This document shows positions 61,487 through 64,000 of a stretch of 64,000 nucleotides of DNA, piece after piece. The notes under the pieces were generated by a model. That model saw nothing but the letters and a program-made list of their open reading frames with translations, was not told the origin of the DNA and did not search any database. The stretch lies in NCBI GenBank assembly GCA_032158295.1, contig CM063246.1, positions 21,094,135 to 21,158,134 on the forward strand. The letters are read 5' to 3'. Both the position numbers and the translations under genes were made by a program. The stretch is from Pycnopodia helianthoides (lineage: Eukaryota > Echinodermata > Asteroidea > Forcipulatida > Asteriidae). The number at the start of each line of letters is the position of its first letter. The stretch's first letter is position 1.

Positions 61487-64000
61487 TGCAAATTTTGACT
61501 TACGATCTTGCTGAAGACGAACTTGAAATGAAGATATTGTCCTATCCATTTTTATCTTTCTTGATGGCTGAAGAAGAATGCTCCATCTGCATGGTTTGTT
61601 GAAGACAACACGAAGATGCAAAAGGAAACTTTTGTAGAAGATTTCAGATTCATGTTGAACACTTGAGACACGAGTTACTGAAGAAGAGCTTTGAAGAAAG
61701 ATCTTGAAGGCTTAATGTAGAAATAGGCCCATAATGAAGGAGAGCTTTTTATATTCCATCCTTTTCAAGTTTCCATTTTTAGCGAAAGAGGAACTCTTTC
61801 AAAATAATCAGTGCTACAAATATGCACTGAAGAGTTTAAGCTCTTTGCAACAGACACATGAAAGGAGGAACGACGGAGAATGCAGTTGTTGAAGATAGGC
61901 TTACCATTGAGAAAGATTTAAGATGCTGAAGAAGACATTGATCAATACTTTTTTCTTTTTTGATGGCTGAAGAAGAATCCACCAATTGCATGGTATGTTG
62001 AAGTAAGAAACGATGAACATTGAACACACAGTTGCAGAAGGATACTTTTGACAGAGATTTCAGATGGATGACGACAGTGGAGACGCAAGTTACTGAAGAC
62101 AAACTTGAAATGAAGATATTGTCCTATCCATTTTTATCCTTCTTGATGGCTGAAGAAGAATGCTCCATCTGCATGGTGTGTTGAAGACAACACAAAGATG
62201 CAAAAGGAAACTTTTGTAGAAGATTTCAGATGCATGTTGAACACTTGAGACACAAGTTACTGAAGAAGAGCTTTGAAGAAAGATCTTGAAGGCTTATTGT
62301 AGAAATAGGACCATAATGAAGGAGAGCTTTTTATATTCCATCCTTTTCAAGTTTCCATTTTTAGCGAAAGAGGAACTCTTTCAAAATAATCAGTGCTACA
62401 AATATGCACTGAAGAGTTTAAGCTCTTTGCAACAGACACATGAAAGGAGGAACGACGGAGACTGCAGTTGTTGAAGAAGATAGGCTTACCTTTGAGAAAG
62501 ATTTAAGCTGCTGAAGAAGACATTGTACCATACTTTTTTCTTTCTTGATGGCTGAAGAAGAATCCACCAATTGCATGGTATGTTGAAGTAAGAAACGATG
62601 AACATTGAACACAAAGTTGCAGAAGGATACTTTTGACAGAGATTTCAGATGGATGACGACAGTGGAGACGCAAGTTACTGAAGACAAACTTGAAATGAAG
62701 ATATTGTCCTATCCATTTTTATGTTTCTTGATGGCTGAAGAAGAATGCTCCATCTGCATGGTTTGTTGAAGACAACACGAAGATGCAAAAGGAAACTTTT
62801 GTAGAAGATTTCAGATGCATGTTGAACACTTGAGACACGAAATACTGAAGAAGAGCTTTGAAGAAAGATCTTGAAGGCTTCTTGTAGAAATAGGCCCATA
62901 ATGAAGGAGAGCTTTTTATATTCCATCCTTTTCAAGTTTCCATTTTTAGCGAAAGAGGAACTCTTTCAAAATAATCAGTGCTACAAATATGCACTGAAGA
63001 GTTTAAGCTCTTTGCAACAGACACATGAGAGGAACGACGGAGACTGCAGTTGTTGAAGATAGGCTTACCATTGAGAAAGATTTAAGATGCTGAAGAAGAC
63101 ATTGATCCATACTTTTTTTCATTCTTGATGGCTGAAGAAGAATCCACCAATTGCATGATATGTTGTAGTAAGAAGCGATGAACATTGAAGACACAGTTGC
63201 AGGTCACTTTTGACGGAGATTTCAGATGGATGATGACAGTGGAGACGCAAATTGCTGAAGACAAACTTGAATTGAAGATATTGTCCTATCCATTTTTATC
63301 TTTCTTGATGGCTGAAGAAGAATGCTCCATCTGCATGGTGTGTTGAAGTTTGAAATGATGACCAATTACCACAAAGATGCAAAAGGAAACTTTTGTAGAA
63401 GATTTCAGACGAATGTTGAACACTCGAGACACAAGTTACTGAAGAAGAGCTTTGAAGAAAGATCTTGAAGGTTTATTGTAGAAATAGGACCATAATGAAG
63501 GAGAGCTTTTTATATTCCATCCTTTTCAAGTTTCCATTTTTAGCGAAAGAGGAACTCTTTCAAAATAATCAGTGCTACAAATATGCACTGAAGAGTTTAA
63601 GCTCTTTGCAACAGACACATGAAAGGAGGATGACGGAGACTGCAGTTGTTGAAGATAGGCTTACCATTGAGAAAGATTTAAGATGCTGAAGAAGACATTG
63701 ATCTATACTTTTTTCTTTCTTGATGGCTGAAGAAGAATCCACCATTTGTATGGTATGTTGAAGTAAGAAACGATGAACATTGATCACAGTTGCAGAAGGT
63801 CACTTTTGACGGAGATTTCAGATGGATGACAGTGGAGACGCAAGTTACTGAAGACAAACTTGAAATGAAGATATTGCCCTATCCATATTTATCTTTCTTG
63901 ATGGCTGAAGAATGCTCAATCTGCATGGTGTGTTGAAGACAATTAACACTAAGATGCAATATGGAAACCTTTGTAAGAAATTTCAGTTGCATGTTGAACA
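61487..64000. repeat. Tandem array, unit about 585 bp, running off the right edge
   Basis: AGCGAAAGAGGAACTCTTTC recurs at 61781, 62363, 62948 and 63542 (spacing 582, 585, 594). Each unit has two related halves, both with TTCTTGATGGCTGAAGAAGA: one continues GCTCCATCTGCATGGT, the other CCACCAATTGCATGGTA. Copies differ by a few per cent and small indels. ORFs of 60-89 codons recur on both strands but stops interrupt each frame in each unit; I do not call them genes. On the - strand each unit carries a donor-like ATG|GTAAGC or AAGG|TAAGC. Confidence 0.93.

Noticed and set aside
61836..63787. Recurrent 60-89 codon ORFs on both strands in the right-hand array
   Set aside because: They repeat with the unit, switch frame between half-units and end at stops in each unit; no homology recognised. 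Kept only as a repeat.

Overview
The window is animal nuclear DNA: split genes with GT-AG introns, low coding density and many short dispersed repeats. The proteins read as deuterostome-like orthologues of vertebrate DECR1 and rhophilin. Several repeat families look like those I associate with echinoderms, so a marine invertebrate, probably a sea star or relative, is my best guess. That assignment is inference and no search was run.

Layout. Positions 1-23,170 hold no gene I can support; they contain microsatellites, a 16-bp minisatellite (19,365-19,728), foldback (MITE-like) elements, a tRNA-derived SINE and worn 3' ends of non-LTR retrotransposons. A complete seven-coding-exon gene for mitochondrial 2,4-dienoyl-CoA reductase (DECR1, 344 aa) lies on the + strand at 23,318-26,957. 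Converging on it from the - strand is a complete twelve-coding-exon rhophilin gene (697 aa: HR1, BRO1, PDZ, basic Ser/Lys-rich tail) at 30,744-56,932. The 3.8 kb between the two stop codons is their shared 3' side and includes a composite foldback and an A/T-rich tract. Rhophilin's introns, above all the 11.9-kb intron 2, hold much of the dispersed repeat content.

Upstream of rhophilin, on the same strand, two phase-matched exons (60,612-60,841 and 59,755-59,848) look like the 3' end of a third gene that enters from beyond the right edge; I do not recognise it. From about 61,490 to the right edge runs a tandem array with a unit of about 585 bp, itself built from two related half-units.

The genes do not form a functional set: DECR1 is a fatty-acid oxidation enzyme and rhophilin is a Rho-signalling scaffold. 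I found no operon, CRISPR array, viral genome or other unusual gene system. The most interesting material is the repeat architecture and a few splice and start-site details.
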